The notes beneath the pieces were generated by a model. The model had not been told where the DNA came from. It saw only the letters and a list, made by a program, of their open reading frames with translations, and did not search any database. Shown in pieces: positions 7,876 through 17,001 of a stretch of 64,000 nt of DNA. The stretch's first letter is position 1, and each line of letters starts with the position of its first letter. This stretch comes from Pasteurella sp049670895 (GTDB lineage: Bacteria > Pseudomonadota > Gammaproteobacteria > Enterobacterales > Pasteurellaceae): the NCBI RefSeq assembly GCF_049670895.1, contig NZ_CP187170.1; one strand, written 5' to 3'. The position numbers and the translations under genes were made by a program.

Positions 7876-9597
7876 TTAGGCTTCGTTGACTAATTTTGCG
7901 TTCAACACCGCCAGCAACTGATCTTTGGCAATCATTTCTTTTTCCCCTGAACGACGATTTTTATATTCAATTTCGCCTTTCTCAAGATTTTTCTCACCAA
8001 TCACAATCATATGTGGCACGCCAATGAGTTCCATATCCGCAAACATCACACCCGGACGCTCTTTACGGTCATCAAAAATCACGTCCACGCCTTGTGCGGT
8101 TAAAGTGCGGTATAATTCTTCAGCAAATTGTTGCACGCTTTCTGATTTGTGCATATTCATTGGCACAATTGCCACTTTGAATGGTGCAATATTGTCTGGC
8201 CAAATAATGCCACGCTCATCATGATGTTGCTCAATGGCAGCCGCAATCACACGGGTCACCCCAATGCCGTAACAGCCCATAATCATGGTTTGTGGGCGAC
8301 CATCTTCCCCTTGTACCGTGGCATTCATCGCCGCAGAATATTTGGTACCTAATTGGAAAATATGCCCCACCTCAATACCACGTTTAATTTGTAGCACACC
8401 CTTACCGTCTGGACTTGGATCCCCTTCTACCACATTACGCAAATCTGCAATTTGTGGCACGGGTAAATCACGCTCCCAGTTAATGCCAAAATAATGTTTA
8501 CCGTCTTGGTTTGCCCCCGCAGAGAAGTTATCCATATTGGCAACAGTGCGATCAATCACAATCGGCATCGGTAAATTAATTGGGCCTAAAGAACCTGTGC
8601 CCGCACCGACCACTGCACGGATTTCTTCATCTGTGGCAAATTGTAATGGGCTTGCCACCATCTCCACTTTCTCTGCTTTAATTTCGTTAAGCTCGTGATC
8701 ACCACGCACTAATAACGCCACCAACTTATGCCCACTTTCTTCTGTGGCATGCACAATTAAGGTTTTCACAGTTTTTTCAATGGGCTGATTAAACTGCTCC
8801 ACCAATTCGGCAATGGTTTTCGCATTTGGGGTATCCACTAAACGCAATTCTTCTGTTGCCGCACCACGCTCACCGAGTGCCACCGCTTCCGCCAGTTCAA
8901 TATTTGCTGCAAAATCAGACTCAGTGGAAAACACCACATCATCTTCCCCACTTTGTGCTAACACTTGGAATTCGTGAGAAGCACTACCACCAATAGATCC
9001 AGTGTCTGCTTGTACCGCACGGAAATCTAAACCTAAACGTGTGAAAATATTAGAATAAGTTTGATACATCACATCATAGGTTTTTTGCAAACATTCTGTT
9101 GAGGTATGGAAAGAATAAGCATCTTTCATCACAAACTCACGGGAACGCATCACCCCAAAACGAGGACGCACTTCATCACGGAATTTGGTTTGAATATGAT
9201 ATAAATTGAGCGGTAATTGTTTGTAGGATGCACATTCACGGCGAATTAAATCGGTAATCACCTCTTCATTGGTTGGCCCAATCACAAAATCCCGATCACC
9301 ACGATCTTTAAAACGTAATAATTCAGGGCCATATTCTTCCCAACGCCCTGATTCTTGCCAAAGTTCAGCAGGCTGAGTGACCGCCATTTTCACTTCCAAC
9401 GCCCCACTTTTATCCATTTCTTCACGGATAATCTTTTCCACTTTATTTAAGACACGAAGACCCGTCGGCAACCAAGTATAAAGCCCTGAAGCTAACGGAC
9501 GAATCATCCCTGCACGAAGCATAAGTTGATGGCTAACAATACTCGCCTCTGCTGGCGTTTCTTTTAAGGTTGAGAATAAATATTGACTTGTACGCAT
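7876..9597 (-). CDS. proS: Prolyl-tRNA synthetase
   Basis: 573 aa, the bacterial-type length. A class II aminoacyl-tRNA synthetase that charges tRNA-Pro. The N-terminal catalytic core shows class II motifs (for example RFKDRGDRDFVIGPTNEE around residues 95-112 and KFRDEVRPRFGVMRSREF around 140). The YbaK-like editing insertion lies at about residues 225-405, and the C-terminal anticodon-binding domain starts with APFKVAIVPM. It carries one uptake signal near 8103. Confidence 0.97.
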   Translation of the reverse strand: MRTSQYLFSTLKETPAEASIVSHQLMLRAGMIRPLASGLYTWLPTGLRVLNKVEKIIREEMDKSGALEVKMAVTQPAELWQESGRWEEYGPELLRFKDRGDRDFVIGPTNEEVITDLIRRECASYKQLPLNLYHIQTKFRDEVRPRFGVMRSREFVMKDAYSFHTSTECLQKTYDVMYQTYSNIFTRLGLDFRAVQADTGSIGGSASHEFQVLAQSGEDDVVFSTESDFAANIELAEAVALGERGAATEELRLVDTPNAKTIAELVEQFNQPIEKTVKTLIVHATEESGHKLVALLVRGDHELNEIKAEKVEMVASPLQFATDEEIRAVVGAGTGSLGPINLPMPIVIDRTVANMDNFSAGANQDGKHYFGINWERDLPVPQIADLRNVVEGDPSPDGKGVLQIKRGIEVGHIFQLGTKYSAAMNATVQGEDGRPQTMIMGCYGIGVTRVIAAAIEQHHDERGIIWPDNIAPFKVAIVPMNMHKSESVQQFAEELYRTLTAQGVDVIFDDRKERPGVMFADMELIGVPHMIVIGEKNLEKGEIEYKNRRSGEKEMIAKDQLLAVLNAKLVNEA

Positions 9598-9760
9598 TGA
9601 GATACCTGTTAAATGAAAAACGGTTTATAAATCGAAAAAATTGTGGGTTAGTTTATCACTGAGTGGCGTGAGCATAAAGACTTATAAAGCGGTTTAAGGG
9701 AAATGTTCAAAACCGCCAGCACGGCTCGCGGATAAGCACTCTCAACGCAGAAAACATCAT

Positions 9761-9870
9761 TCAGTTAAAATCTGCTCCACCAATCCATCTAAACGTGCTT
9801 TTCTTTTTTTCCAATCAGGCATCACTTGGGTGAGTAAGCGATAAAAAATCTGCACCTTAATCAGTGGAGA
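9761..9870 (-). pseudogene. Remnant of a YgjP-like (DUF45) metallopeptidase C-terminus
   Basis: A minus-strand frame of about 36 codons without a start codon ends at the TGA at 9761-9763. The peptide contains FYRLLTQVMPDWKKRKARL, which resembles the tail that follows the HxxxH zinc site in YgjP/DUF45 metallopeptidases (pattern FW..V....PDW..R...L). Upstream the frame closes at once, so the catalytic part is missing. I read this as a decayed gene; the match is from memory of the family pattern, not from a search. Confidence 0.4.
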
Positions 9871-9918
9871 TTAAACCCAACTGTTAGGATGCAGATCCTT
9901 TTTATTCTTTAACCAACA

Positions 9919-10839
9919 TTAGCCTTTTTTTGAGCCTTGTAGATACAGCATTTCGAGGGCTAGTGTGGCACCCGCAAGGGCGGTAATGTCGGCTTTGTCA
10001 TAGGCGGGGGACACTTCCACGAGATCCATGCCGACAATATTCACATCTTTTAAAGCTCGGAGAATTTTCAGGGCTTTGTCGGTGCTTAATCCACCACACA
10101 CGGGGGTGCCTGTTCCTGGTGCGTAAGCGGGGTCTAAACAGTCGATATCAAAGGTTAAATATACGGGTAAATCACCGATCACCTCTTTGATTTTCGCCAC
10201 CGTTTGCTCCACGCTGTCATCATTGACTTGTGGGGCGGACAGTACGGTAAAAGGTAAATTGCGATCAAATTCGGTGCGAATACCAATTTGCACGGAATGT
10301 GCCGCATCGATTAAACCTTCTTTTGGTGCGTGATAGAACATGGTGCCGTGGTCATATTGACTGCCATTTTCGTAAGTGTCGGTATGGGCATCAAAGTGGA
10401 TCATGGCTAACTTGCCAAAGTGTTTGGCGTGTGCTCGCAATAAAGGCAAGGTGATAAAATGATCTCCCCCAAAGGTGAGGCAACGTTTTCCTGCCTTTAA
10501 TAATGCACTTGCATGGGCTTCAAGGGCTTCGACAAAATTCTGGTTATCGCCGAATGAGTACACTAAATCACCGCAGTCGATGATATTCAGGCGTTCACGT
10601 ACATCAAAATCCCAAGGGAAACGGCAATGTTCCCATGCAAGGTTGACAGAGGCACGGCGAATGGCTTCGGCACCAAAACGGGTGCCTGCTCGACCAGACA
10701 CAGACGCATCAAAAGGCACGCCCGTGATGACCCATTCCGCATCGCTTTCCGTTGGGTTGAAATTGACGGGTAAACGTAAAAAACCAAAGTTATTGGATAC
10801 TAATGAAATATCTTCTTTGTTGTTTAAGGTGTTATACAT
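9919..10839 (-). CDS. speB: Agmatinase
   Basis: 306 aa with the ATG at 10839, the same length as E. coli SpeB and preceded by AGGAAAC. A longer frame reaching 10950 exists but would run into speA and lacks family similarity. The enzyme hydrolyses agmatine to putrescine and urea with two manganese ions. Ligands are visible: His127 in GGDHF, Asp150, His152 and Asp154 in FDAHTD, and Asp231 and Asp233 in FDIDCLDP. It follows speA by about 60 bases in the same direction, so they form the arginine-to-putrescine pathway. Confidence 0.96.
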   Translation of the reverse strand: MYNTLNNKEDISLVSNNFGFLRLPVNFNPTESDAEWVITGVPFDASVSGRAGTRFGAEAIRRASVNLAWEHCRFPWDFDVRERLNIIDCGDLVYSFGDNQNFVEALEAHASALLKAGKRCLTFGGDHFITLPLLRAHAKHFGKLAMIHFDAHTDTYENGSQYDHGTMFYHAPKEGLIDAAHSVQIGIRTEFDRNLPFTVLSAPQVNDDSVEQTVAKIKEVIGDLPVYLTFDIDCLDPAYAPGTGTPVCGGLSTDKALKILRALKDVNIVGMDLVEVSPAYDKADITALAGATLALEMLYLQGSKKG

Positions 10840-10900
10840 AATGTTTCCTATTGTTTCTCGTGCGGTCAAAATGTGTTTAAAATTGACCGCACTTTTTAGG

Positions 10901-12838
10901 TTATTCGTCTTCCAAATAGGTGTAACCGTTAAGCCCCGCTTCCAATTCATTTAAGAAATGCATGGCTTCAGAGGCAGGTAGGTTGGAATGTTCAATTTGT
11001 TCACGGTAACGATCAAGTAATTTTTTCGGATCGAGATAGACATATTCGAGCATATCTGCCACGGTGTTGCCCTCATCATAATCCACAATTTTGACTTTCT
11101 CTTGACCTTCCACAATCACATCAACCGTGCTGGTATCACCAAAGAGATTATGCATGTTACCCAAAATTTCTTGATAAGCCCCCACCATAAAGAAACCTAA
11201 TAATGGCGGTTCATCTTCTTCATAATGCGGCATTGGCATGGTGCTAGTAATGCCATCGCCATCAATATAATGATCGATAGTGCCATCGGAATCGCAGGTA
11301 ATATCTAATAAAACGGCACGACGGCTTACAGGTTGATCTAAATTGGAAATTGGGCAAACTGGGAATAACTGATCAATGCCCCATGCGTCAGGTAACGATT
11401 GGAACAGGGAAAAGTTGACATAGAGTTTGTCGGCAAAACGTTCTTGCAATTCATCAATAATGGTGCGGTGTGAACGGTGTTTAGCATCAAATAACTGCCC
11501 GACTTCGTGGCAAATATTCAAATAAAGCTGTTCTGCCCAAGCACGTTGTTGCAAATTCAATAAACCAACGTTGTATTGATTATGTACATCCGACAAGTCG
11601 AATTGGCTTTCGTGAATCCAGCTACGTAAGGAACGTTTTTCACGAGAAGATAAAATATCCGTCCACGTTTCCCACATGCTGTGTAATACACTGGGTGCGT
11701 CTTTGGCAGGGGCGTCTAACACCTCGGGTTTATAACGCTCCACCCCAATGACATTGGATACCATCACTGCATGGTGAGCAGTCACGCCTCGTCCTGATTC
11801 GGTAATAATGGTCGGATGGGGCAAATTATGCTCACGGCAAGCCTGTCCAATTCCCCAAACCACGGTATCGGCGTATTCATTTAAGCCATAATTGACTGAG
11901 CAGTCAGATTGGGTGCGGTTGCCTTCATAATCCACCCCTAAGCCGCCACCCACATCAAAGCATTGAATATTGACGCCCAGTTTATGTAACTCCACATAAA
12001 AACGGGCACTTTCACGCACGCCTGTCGCCACATCTCGAATATTGCCAAGCTGTGAACCAAGATGAAAATGTAAAAGCTGTAAGCAATCTAAACAGTCGTG
12101 GGCTTTTAACATATTGACTAACATCAGCACTTGCGAAGCAGACAAACCAAATTTTGATTTTTCGCCACCCGATGATTGCCATTTGCCAGAACCTTGTGAA
12201 GCGAGACGTGCACGCACCCCTAAACGAGGTTTGACACGTAATTTTGCCGCTTCTTCTAATACCAGTTGAATCTCAGAGAGTTTTTCGATGACGAGATAGA
12301 CTTTATGCCCTAACTTCTCCCCCATCAACGCAAAACGGACATATTCTCGATCTTTATAACCATTACAGACAATCACTGTTTGGGTTAAGCCTGCATGGGC
12401 TAATACCGCCATTAATTCCGCTTTTGAACCCGCTTCTAAGCCCAATACTTGATCGGAATTAATTAGGGATTCAATCACTCGACGATGTTGATTCACTTTA
12501 ATCGGATACACGAGAAAATAATTGCCTTCATAGCCAAAGTTTTCTCGGGCACGTTTAAATGCTTGATTAATGGAACTCAAACGATGTTGAATAATTTGTG
12601 GGAAACAAAACAAGGTAGGCAAATGTGCCCCTTTCTCTTGCTGTGCTTTCTGTGCCAGTTTCGCTAACGAAACACGATTTTGTGGTTTATCAGGATCAGG
12701 GCAGACAAAAATATCGCCATTCTCATCTACGTTATAATAACGCATCCCCCAGTAATTGATGTTACAGACTTCTCTTACGGTATTTTCTGGAAACATCTGA
12801 GAAGTACTCTCTTGCGAGTCTAAAGTAACCTGTTCCAA
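10901..12838 (-). CDS. speA: Biosynthetic arginine decarboxylase
   Basis: 645 aa, close to E. coli SpeA. A PLP- and magnesium-dependent decarboxylase that makes agmatine from arginine. The PLP lysine is Lys114 in YPIKVNQ; the glycine-rich phosphate-binding segment GGGLGVDY and the substrate-site ITCDSDG are present. It is the first gene of a speA-speB unit. An uptake signal lies in the short gap between them (10886-10894). Confidence 0.96.
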   Translation of the reverse strand: MEQVTLDSQESTSQMFPENTVREVCNINYWGMRYYNVDENGDIFVCPDPDKPQNRVSLAKLAQKAQQEKGAHLPTLFCFPQIIQHRLSSINQAFKRARENFGYEGNYFLVYPIKVNQHRRVIESLINSDQVLGLEAGSKAELMAVLAHAGLTQTVIVCNGYKDREYVRFALMGEKLGHKVYLVIEKLSEIQLVLEEAAKLRVKPRLGVRARLASQGSGKWQSSGGEKSKFGLSASQVLMLVNMLKAHDCLDCLQLLHFHLGSQLGNIRDVATGVRESARFYVELHKLGVNIQCFDVGGGLGVDYEGNRTQSDCSVNYGLNEYADTVVWGIGQACREHNLPHPTIITESGRGVTAHHAVMVSNVIGVERYKPEVLDAPAKDAPSVLHSMWETWTDILSSREKRSLRSWIHESQFDLSDVHNQYNVGLLNLQQRAWAEQLYLNICHEVGQLFDAKHRSHRTIIDELQERFADKLYVNFSLFQSLPDAWGIDQLFPVCPISNLDQPVSRRAVLLDITCDSDGTIDHYIDGDGITSTMPMPHYEEDEPPLLGFFMVGAYQEILGNMHNLFGDTSTVDVIVEGQEKVKIVDYDEGNTVADMLEYVYLDPKKLLDRYREQIEHSNLPASEAMHFLNELEAGLNGYTYLEDE

Positions 12839-13004
12839 TGTCTTAGTTTACCTCTTAAAACGGGCCAAAATTCCGACGTTTATACGCCATGCTTGTTGTT
12901 TTCTGACATCATGTCATGCAAAAAAACGTTGCCAAGAATAAAGCAAAACAGGTTAAATAACTAGCTTTTTTCGCCTCAAAGCGGTAAAAAACTCGGTATA
13001 AAAA

Positions 13005-13034
13005 AAGGCGGAACGATATGATCGCCCGCCTTAG
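13005..13034 (-). terminator. Terminator of the PuuB-like oxidase gene
   Basis: On the minus strand AAGGCGG pairs with CCGCCTT, with an inner CGAT/ATCG extension, and is followed by a run of seven T. It begins 17 bases after the stop codon of the oxidase gene. Confidence 0.75.
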
Positions 13035-13050
13035 GTTATCTCATTCAAAA

Positions 13051-14346
13051 TTAACGATATTTATCAAGAAAACGATAATAATTTGTGCCGATAAATAATG
13101 CGGCTTTTTGTAGCAATTTGCCACCAGGCACCGTTGGAACTTTTAATTTTTCAAACACCCGTAAGCGTTCATCATTGCCCAAAATGGCTTCGGCGATGAT
13201 ACGCCCCGCTAATCCTGTCAACGCAACCCCATGCCCTGAATACCCCTGAGCAAAATAAATGTTAGGGGCAATACGCCCAAAATGCGGATTGGCGTTTAAG
13301 GTCATATCAATAGGTCCACCCCATCCGTAGTCAATTTTGACGTCTTCCAACTGCGGAAAGACATGTAGCATATTACAACGCATAACCGTATGCATATCTA
13401 AATTAGGGCTAGCATCACTGCCAAATAATAAACGGTTATCTGCACTTAAACGGTAATAATCCAGAAAATAATTGTTATCACACACCGACATGCGGTTACG
13501 AATCAAGCTGTCTGCCAGTTCATCACTTAATGGCTCTGTGGCAATAATAAAACTTTCCACAGGCAAAATTTTTCGGGCAATACCATGATGAATATTTTTC
13601 GGCGAGGCACTGATATAGGCATTAGTGGCTAACACCACATCTTTGGCTAACACCGAGCTTTGATCGGTTTTGACTTTCACTGTCGATTTGCCCATTCGCA
13701 AATCCAACACGGGGGATTGTTCATAAATTTCCACCCCTAAGTCTAAACAGGCTTTGGCAAGGCCTAAACAATAATTGAGAGGGTGTAAATGCCCTGAGTT
13801 AGGATCAAATAAAGCACCTTGATAAATCTGGCTACCTAAATTTTTTTCCAATGTGGCTTTATCCCACAATTGCATCGCTTGATAACCAAAATACTCACGA
13901 CAATCTTTTTCAATTGCCACCAGATCGTCCAAACGGCGATGATTTAAAGCCAATGTGGCATAACCCCGTCGCCAATCACATTGAATGCTATATTTGGCAA
14001 TGCGTTCTTCAATAATATCTAAGGCTTCCAGTGACATTTGCCACAGTTTATTTGCCGTTTCAAAGCCCACGGCATCAATATAATCACCAATATCTTCTTC
14101 AAAGCCATTAATTGCCTGTCCACCATTACGACCAGACGCCCCAAACCCCACACGCGCACCTTCTAAGACAATGACTTTTTTGCCTTGCTCAGCCAATTCC
14201 AGTGCAGCAGATAAACCAAAAAAACCAGCACCAATGATACAAACATCAGCCGATTGACGATGGGTTAAGGGAGGTAAAGTGAAATGAATATTACGTGTTT
14301 CTGAATAATATGATTTGACATGTTCTTGATGAGAAAATTTCAGCAT
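13051..14346 (-). CDS. FAD-dependent oxidoreductase, PuuB/OrdL-like
   Basis: 431 aa from the ATG at 14346 (GAGAG upstream); an earlier in-frame start at 14403 is less likely. The protein has the DAO fold: FAD-binding GAGFFG at residues 39-44, the segment VGFGASGRNGGQ at 66-77, and a C-terminal GYSGHGVALT that contacts FAD. Length and these motifs match gamma-glutamylputrescine oxidase (PuuB) and related glycine or D-amino acid oxidases. Its place between speAB and a polyamine-binding protein favours an amine or gamma-glutamylamine substrate, but no puuA, puuC or puuD is nearby, so the substrate is not settled. Confidence 0.8.
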   Translation of the reverse strand: MLKFSHQEHVKSYYSETRNIHFTLPPLTHRQSADVCIIGAGFFGLSAALELAEQGKKVIVLEGARVGFGASGRNGGQAINGFEEDIGDYIDAVGFETANKLWQMSLEALDIIEERIAKYSIQCDWRRGYATLALNHRRLDDLVAIEKDCREYFGYQAMQLWDKATLEKNLGSQIYQGALFDPNSGHLHPLNYCLGLAKACLDLGVEIYEQSPVLDLRMGKSTVKVKTDQSSVLAKDVVLATNAYISASPKNIHHGIARKILPVESFIIATEPLSDELADSLIRNRMSVCDNNYFLDYYRLSADNRLLFGSDASPNLDMHTVMRCNMLHVFPQLEDVKIDYGWGGPIDMTLNANPHFGRIAPNIYFAQGYSGHGVALTGLAGRIIAEAILGNDERLRVFEKLKVPTVPGGKLLQKAALFIGTNYYRFLDKYR

Positions 14347-14408
14347 AAAATGGCTCTCTCTTGAAAACTGCGGGCAGTTTACTCCTACTAGAAAATATGT
14401 CAATTTAA

Positions 14409-14437
14409 TTCAATCGCTTTATAAAGTTTGCTATACT
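14409..14437 (+). promoter_or_regulatory. Possible potD promoter
   Basis: TTCAAT (14409-14414) and TATACT (14432-14437) lie 17 bp apart, about 100 bases upstream of the TTG start. The -35 is weak. Confidence 0.4.
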
Positions 14438-14538
14438 CAACGCCGTCTTTTTAGACGTAACCTCCAACATGGATTAGCACGTAAAATCCATCTATTTTTA
14501 ACCGCACTTTATCGTCTTATGACGTTGAGGACTAAGAA

Positions 14539-15588
14539 TTGAAAAAACTGTTTACCCGTGTGATCAAATCCCTTGCCTTCACCTCCCTGATTTTCATGAC
14601 ACAGTCAGCGTTGGCGTCCAAAAAACTGTATGTTTATAACTGGACGGATTATATCCCGACAAACGTCATTGCAGACTTTACCAAAGAAACAGGAATTGAA
14701 GTCATCTATTCCACTTTTGAAAGCAATGAGGAAATGTATGCAAAATTAAAATTACTTTCCCAAAATAACGGTTATGACCTCGTTTTTCCATCAAGCTATT
14801 ACATCAACAAAATGGTGAAAGATGGCATGTTACAGCCATTAGATCATCATAAATTAAGCAATTTTCATCAAATTCCACGCCATTTATTAAATAAAGAATT
14901 TGATCCGAACAACCAATACTCTCTCCCTTATATTTATGGTCTAACAGGAATTGGCATTAATGCCGAGGAAATCGATCCAAAGCAAGTAACCAGTTGGGCA
15001 GATTTATGGAAGCCTGAATATAAAGGCAAAGTGCTATTAACCAGTGATGCCCGTGAAGTTTTCCACATTGCGTTATTACTGAATGGAAAATCACCAAACA
15101 CCACTCAAGAAAATGAAATTGAAGAGGCTTACAACCGTTTAGTGAAATTAATGCCAAACGTGTTAGTGTTTAACTCGGATTCACCAGAAGTGCCTTATGT
15201 ACAGGGTGAAGTGTCTCTTGGCATGATCTGGAATGGATCGGCATATCTTGCGAATAAAGAAAATGCCAATATCCAATTTATCTATCCGAAAGAAGGTGCC
15301 ATTTTCTGGATGGATAACTACGCCATTCCCAAAAATGCTAAAAACGTTGAAGGAGCGTATAAATTTATTGATTTCCTCCTCCGCCCAGAAAATGCCAAAG
15401 TCGTGATTGAACGCATGGGCTTCTCCATGCCAAATGAAGGCGTGAAAAGCTTATTATCTCCAGAAGTCGTGAATAATCCTGTTTTATTCCCACCCGCTGA
15501 AGAAGTTGAGAAAGGCATTATGCAAGGCGATGTGGGTGATGCCGTCGATATTTACGAAAAATATTGGAACAAGCTCAAAACCAACTAA
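14539..15588 (+). CDS. potD: Spermidine/putrescine-binding periplasmic protein (PotD/PotF family)
   Basis: 349 aa. The substrate-binding component of a polyamine ABC importer. A signal peptide (residues 1-26, ending SALA) is followed by the mature start KKLYVYNWTDYIP, characteristic of PotD/PotF. The only sensible start is TTG at 14539, with GAGG 9 bases upstream; any ATG further in would remove the signal peptide. No potA, potB or potC is adjacent, so it must use a transporter encoded elsewhere, as for second PotD copies known in Haemophilus. Its position beside speAB and an amine oxidase-like gene suggests a polyamine locus. Whether it prefers putrescine or spermidine cannot be read from the sequence alone. 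Confidence 0.9.
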   Translation: MKKLFTRVIKSLAFTSLIFMTQSALASKKLYVYNWTDYIPTNVIADFTKETGIEVIYSTFESNEEMYAKLKLLSQNNGYDLVFPSSYYINKMVKDGMLQPLDHHKLSNFHQIPRHLLNKEFDPNNQYSLPYIYGLTGIGINAEEIDPKQVTSWADLWKPEYKGKVLLTSDAREVFHIALLLNGKSPNTTQENEIEEAYNRLVKLMPNVLVFNSDSPEVPYVQGEVSLGMIWNGSAYLANKENANIQFIYPKEGAIFWMDNYAIPKNAKNVEGAYKFIDFLLRPENAKVVIERMGFSMPNEGVKSLLSPEVVNNPVLFPPAEEVEKGIMQGDVGDAVDIYEKYWNKLKTN

Positions 15589-15621
15589 TTGCAATCTGTA
15601 TTAATTGCAATCTGCCAAAAT

Positions 15622-15665
15622 AAAAAGTGCGGTCAAAAATCTAAAAATTTTGACCGCACTTTTTT
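15622..15665. terminator. Uptake-signal inverted pair acting as bidirectional terminator
   Basis: AAAAAGTGCGGTCAAAA and its complement form a long stem with a short loop between the convergent potD and ribB genes, ending in a T run on both strands. The two arms are uptake signal sequences in opposite orientation. Confidence 0.85.
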
Positions 15666-15679
15666 ATGAGTCTCTCACC

Positions 15680-16324
15680 TTACAGATGATACTTCTGGCG
15701 ATACGCCACTAAATCTTCAATCGTCACCACAGGGAAATTGAATTGTTGAGCAAAGGCAACAATTTCAGGGGCACGTGCCATAGAGCCATCATCATTCGTG
15801 ATTTCACAAATCACGCCAGCTTCTTTATACCCTGCTAAACGGGCTAAATCCACCGCTGCTTCGGTATGACCACGGCGTTTTAACACACCACCTGCCACTG
15901 CCCTTAACGGGAAAATATGCCCAGGACGACTTAAATCACTCGGTTGAGCATGATCCGCAATGGCTGCACGAATGGTCGTTACACGATCGGTTGCTGAAAC
16001 ACCTGTTGCCACCCCTTTTGCCGCTTCAATCGTCACCGTAAACGCCGTTTTGTTCACGCTGGTATTTTCTGCAACCATCGGAGGTAAATCGAGCTTTTTA
16101 CAGGTGTCATCGGTTAAGCACAAACACACAATCCCACTACCATAACGAATAAGCATCGCCATCTGTTCAACGGTGATGGTTTCTGCGGGGAAAATCAGAT
16201 CGCCTTCATTTTCACGATCTTCATCATCTAAGACTAAAACACCCTGGCCTTGTTTAAACGCATGAATGGCGGCAATCACACGTTCTTCCGCATTGCCAAA
16301 AGGAGATAAAATAGACTGATTCAT
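15680..16324 (-). CDS. ribB: 3,4-dihydroxy-2-butanone 4-phosphate synthase
   Basis: 214 aa, the length of the monofunctional enzyme (no GTP cyclohydrolase II domain fused). It makes the four-carbon precursor of riboflavin from ribulose 5-phosphate. The catalytic loop DDEDRENEGDLIFPAE begins near residue 33, and the conserved segment RPGHIFPLRA and the C-terminal TIEDL are present. An FMN riboswitch lies about 120 bases upstream and should turn the gene off when flavin is plentiful. Confidence 0.97.
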   Translation of the reverse strand: MNQSILSPFGNAEERVIAAIHAFKQGQGVLVLDDEDRENEGDLIFPAETITVEQMAMLIRYGSGIVCLCLTDDTCKKLDLPPMVAENTSVNKTAFTVTIEAAKGVATGVSATDRVTTIRAAIADHAQPSDLSRPGHIFPLRAVAGGVLKRRGHTEAAVDLARLAGYKEAGVICEITNDDGSMARAPEIVAFAQQFNFPVVTIEDLVAYRQKYHL

Positions 16325-16448
16325 AGTAAATTCCTTGAAATATAATGATATTTAGATACCAGAATCAGGGCGGATGAGAAAAATTATGTGGCTAAGAAAA
16401 TCTTAAACAAATAAAAAATACAGGTTTTGAACACAAAACCTGCTTATT

Positions 16449-16588
16449 CTCTTTCATCCAGACTATCACTGTCGGCTTTGGAATTTCACCAAATCTGCTG
16501 ACTTTGCTACCGTTACCGTAACAAACGCTCGTGGGCTCATGCAATACAATTACCACCGGTAGGGAGTTTCACCCTGCCCTGAGAATGC
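16449..16588 (-). promoter_or_regulatory. FMN riboswitch (RFN element)
   Basis: On the minus strand the conserved blocks of the RFN element occur in order: TTCTCAGGGCAGGGTGAAAC, CTACCGGTGG, AGCCCACGAGCG, CAGCAGATTTGGTGAAAT, and the closing GGATGAAAG. It heads the ribB transcript. FMN binding normally favours a terminator or a blocked start. Confidence 0.95.
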
Positions 16589-16684
16589 GGGCGTAGTATA
16601 ACGCAAAGTTAATCTTGAAAAAATGTTTTTATTTGTAGCAAGATTGCATACAATAGATTCACTTTAATAAAATGTGAGGTCAGT

Positions 16685-16936
16685 ATGCTAAATCCTAAAA
16701 AAATAGAGCAAATTATACAACAAATTCAAGATTCACTACCGCAAGGTTTAAAAGATTTAGGGCAAGATGCTGAAGCAAAATTGAAACAGACACTTCAAGC
16801 CCAGCTCGCGAAGCTTGATGTTGTTACCCGTGAAGAGTTCGATGTGCAAACACAAGTTCTCATGCGAACTCGTGAAAAATTAGTGGAATTAGAAAAGCGT
16901 GTGGATACGCTACTTGAGCAACAAAAAGATGCATAA
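16685..16936 (+). CDS. ubiK: Ubiquinone biosynthesis accessory factor UbiK
   Basis: 83 aa. A small, mostly helical protein of the UbiK (YqiC) family. The C-terminal part (residues 55-80) is a predicted coiled coil with heptad leucines, through which family members trimerise and bind UbiJ in the soluble ubiquinone-biosynthesis complex. TGAGGT precedes the ATG. A hairpin made from two uptake signals follows the stop codon. Confidence 0.85.
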   Translation: MLNPKKIEQIIQQIQDSLPQGLKDLGQDAEAKLKQTLQAQLAKLDVVTREEFDVQTQVLMRTREKLVELEKRVDTLLEQQKDA

Positions 16937-16939
16937 AAT

Positions 16940-16975
16940 TGACCGCACTTTTCTCTGAAGTGCGGTCATTTTACA
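16940..16975 (+). terminator. Uptake-signal hairpin after ubiK
   Basis: TGACCGCACTT and AAGTGCGGTCA form an 11-bp stem with a 7-base loop followed by TTTTA. It ends about 30 bases before the nadR start and probably separates ubiK from nadR. Confidence 0.65.
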
Positions 16976-17001
16976 CTTGCGATATGAAAAAGGAGTACAT
17001 T

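Noticed and set aside
10840..10950. A longer N-terminus for agmatinase
   Set aside because: It would overlap the speA end and lacks family similarity; the ATG at 10839 gives exactly the usual 306 aa and has a ribosome binding site.
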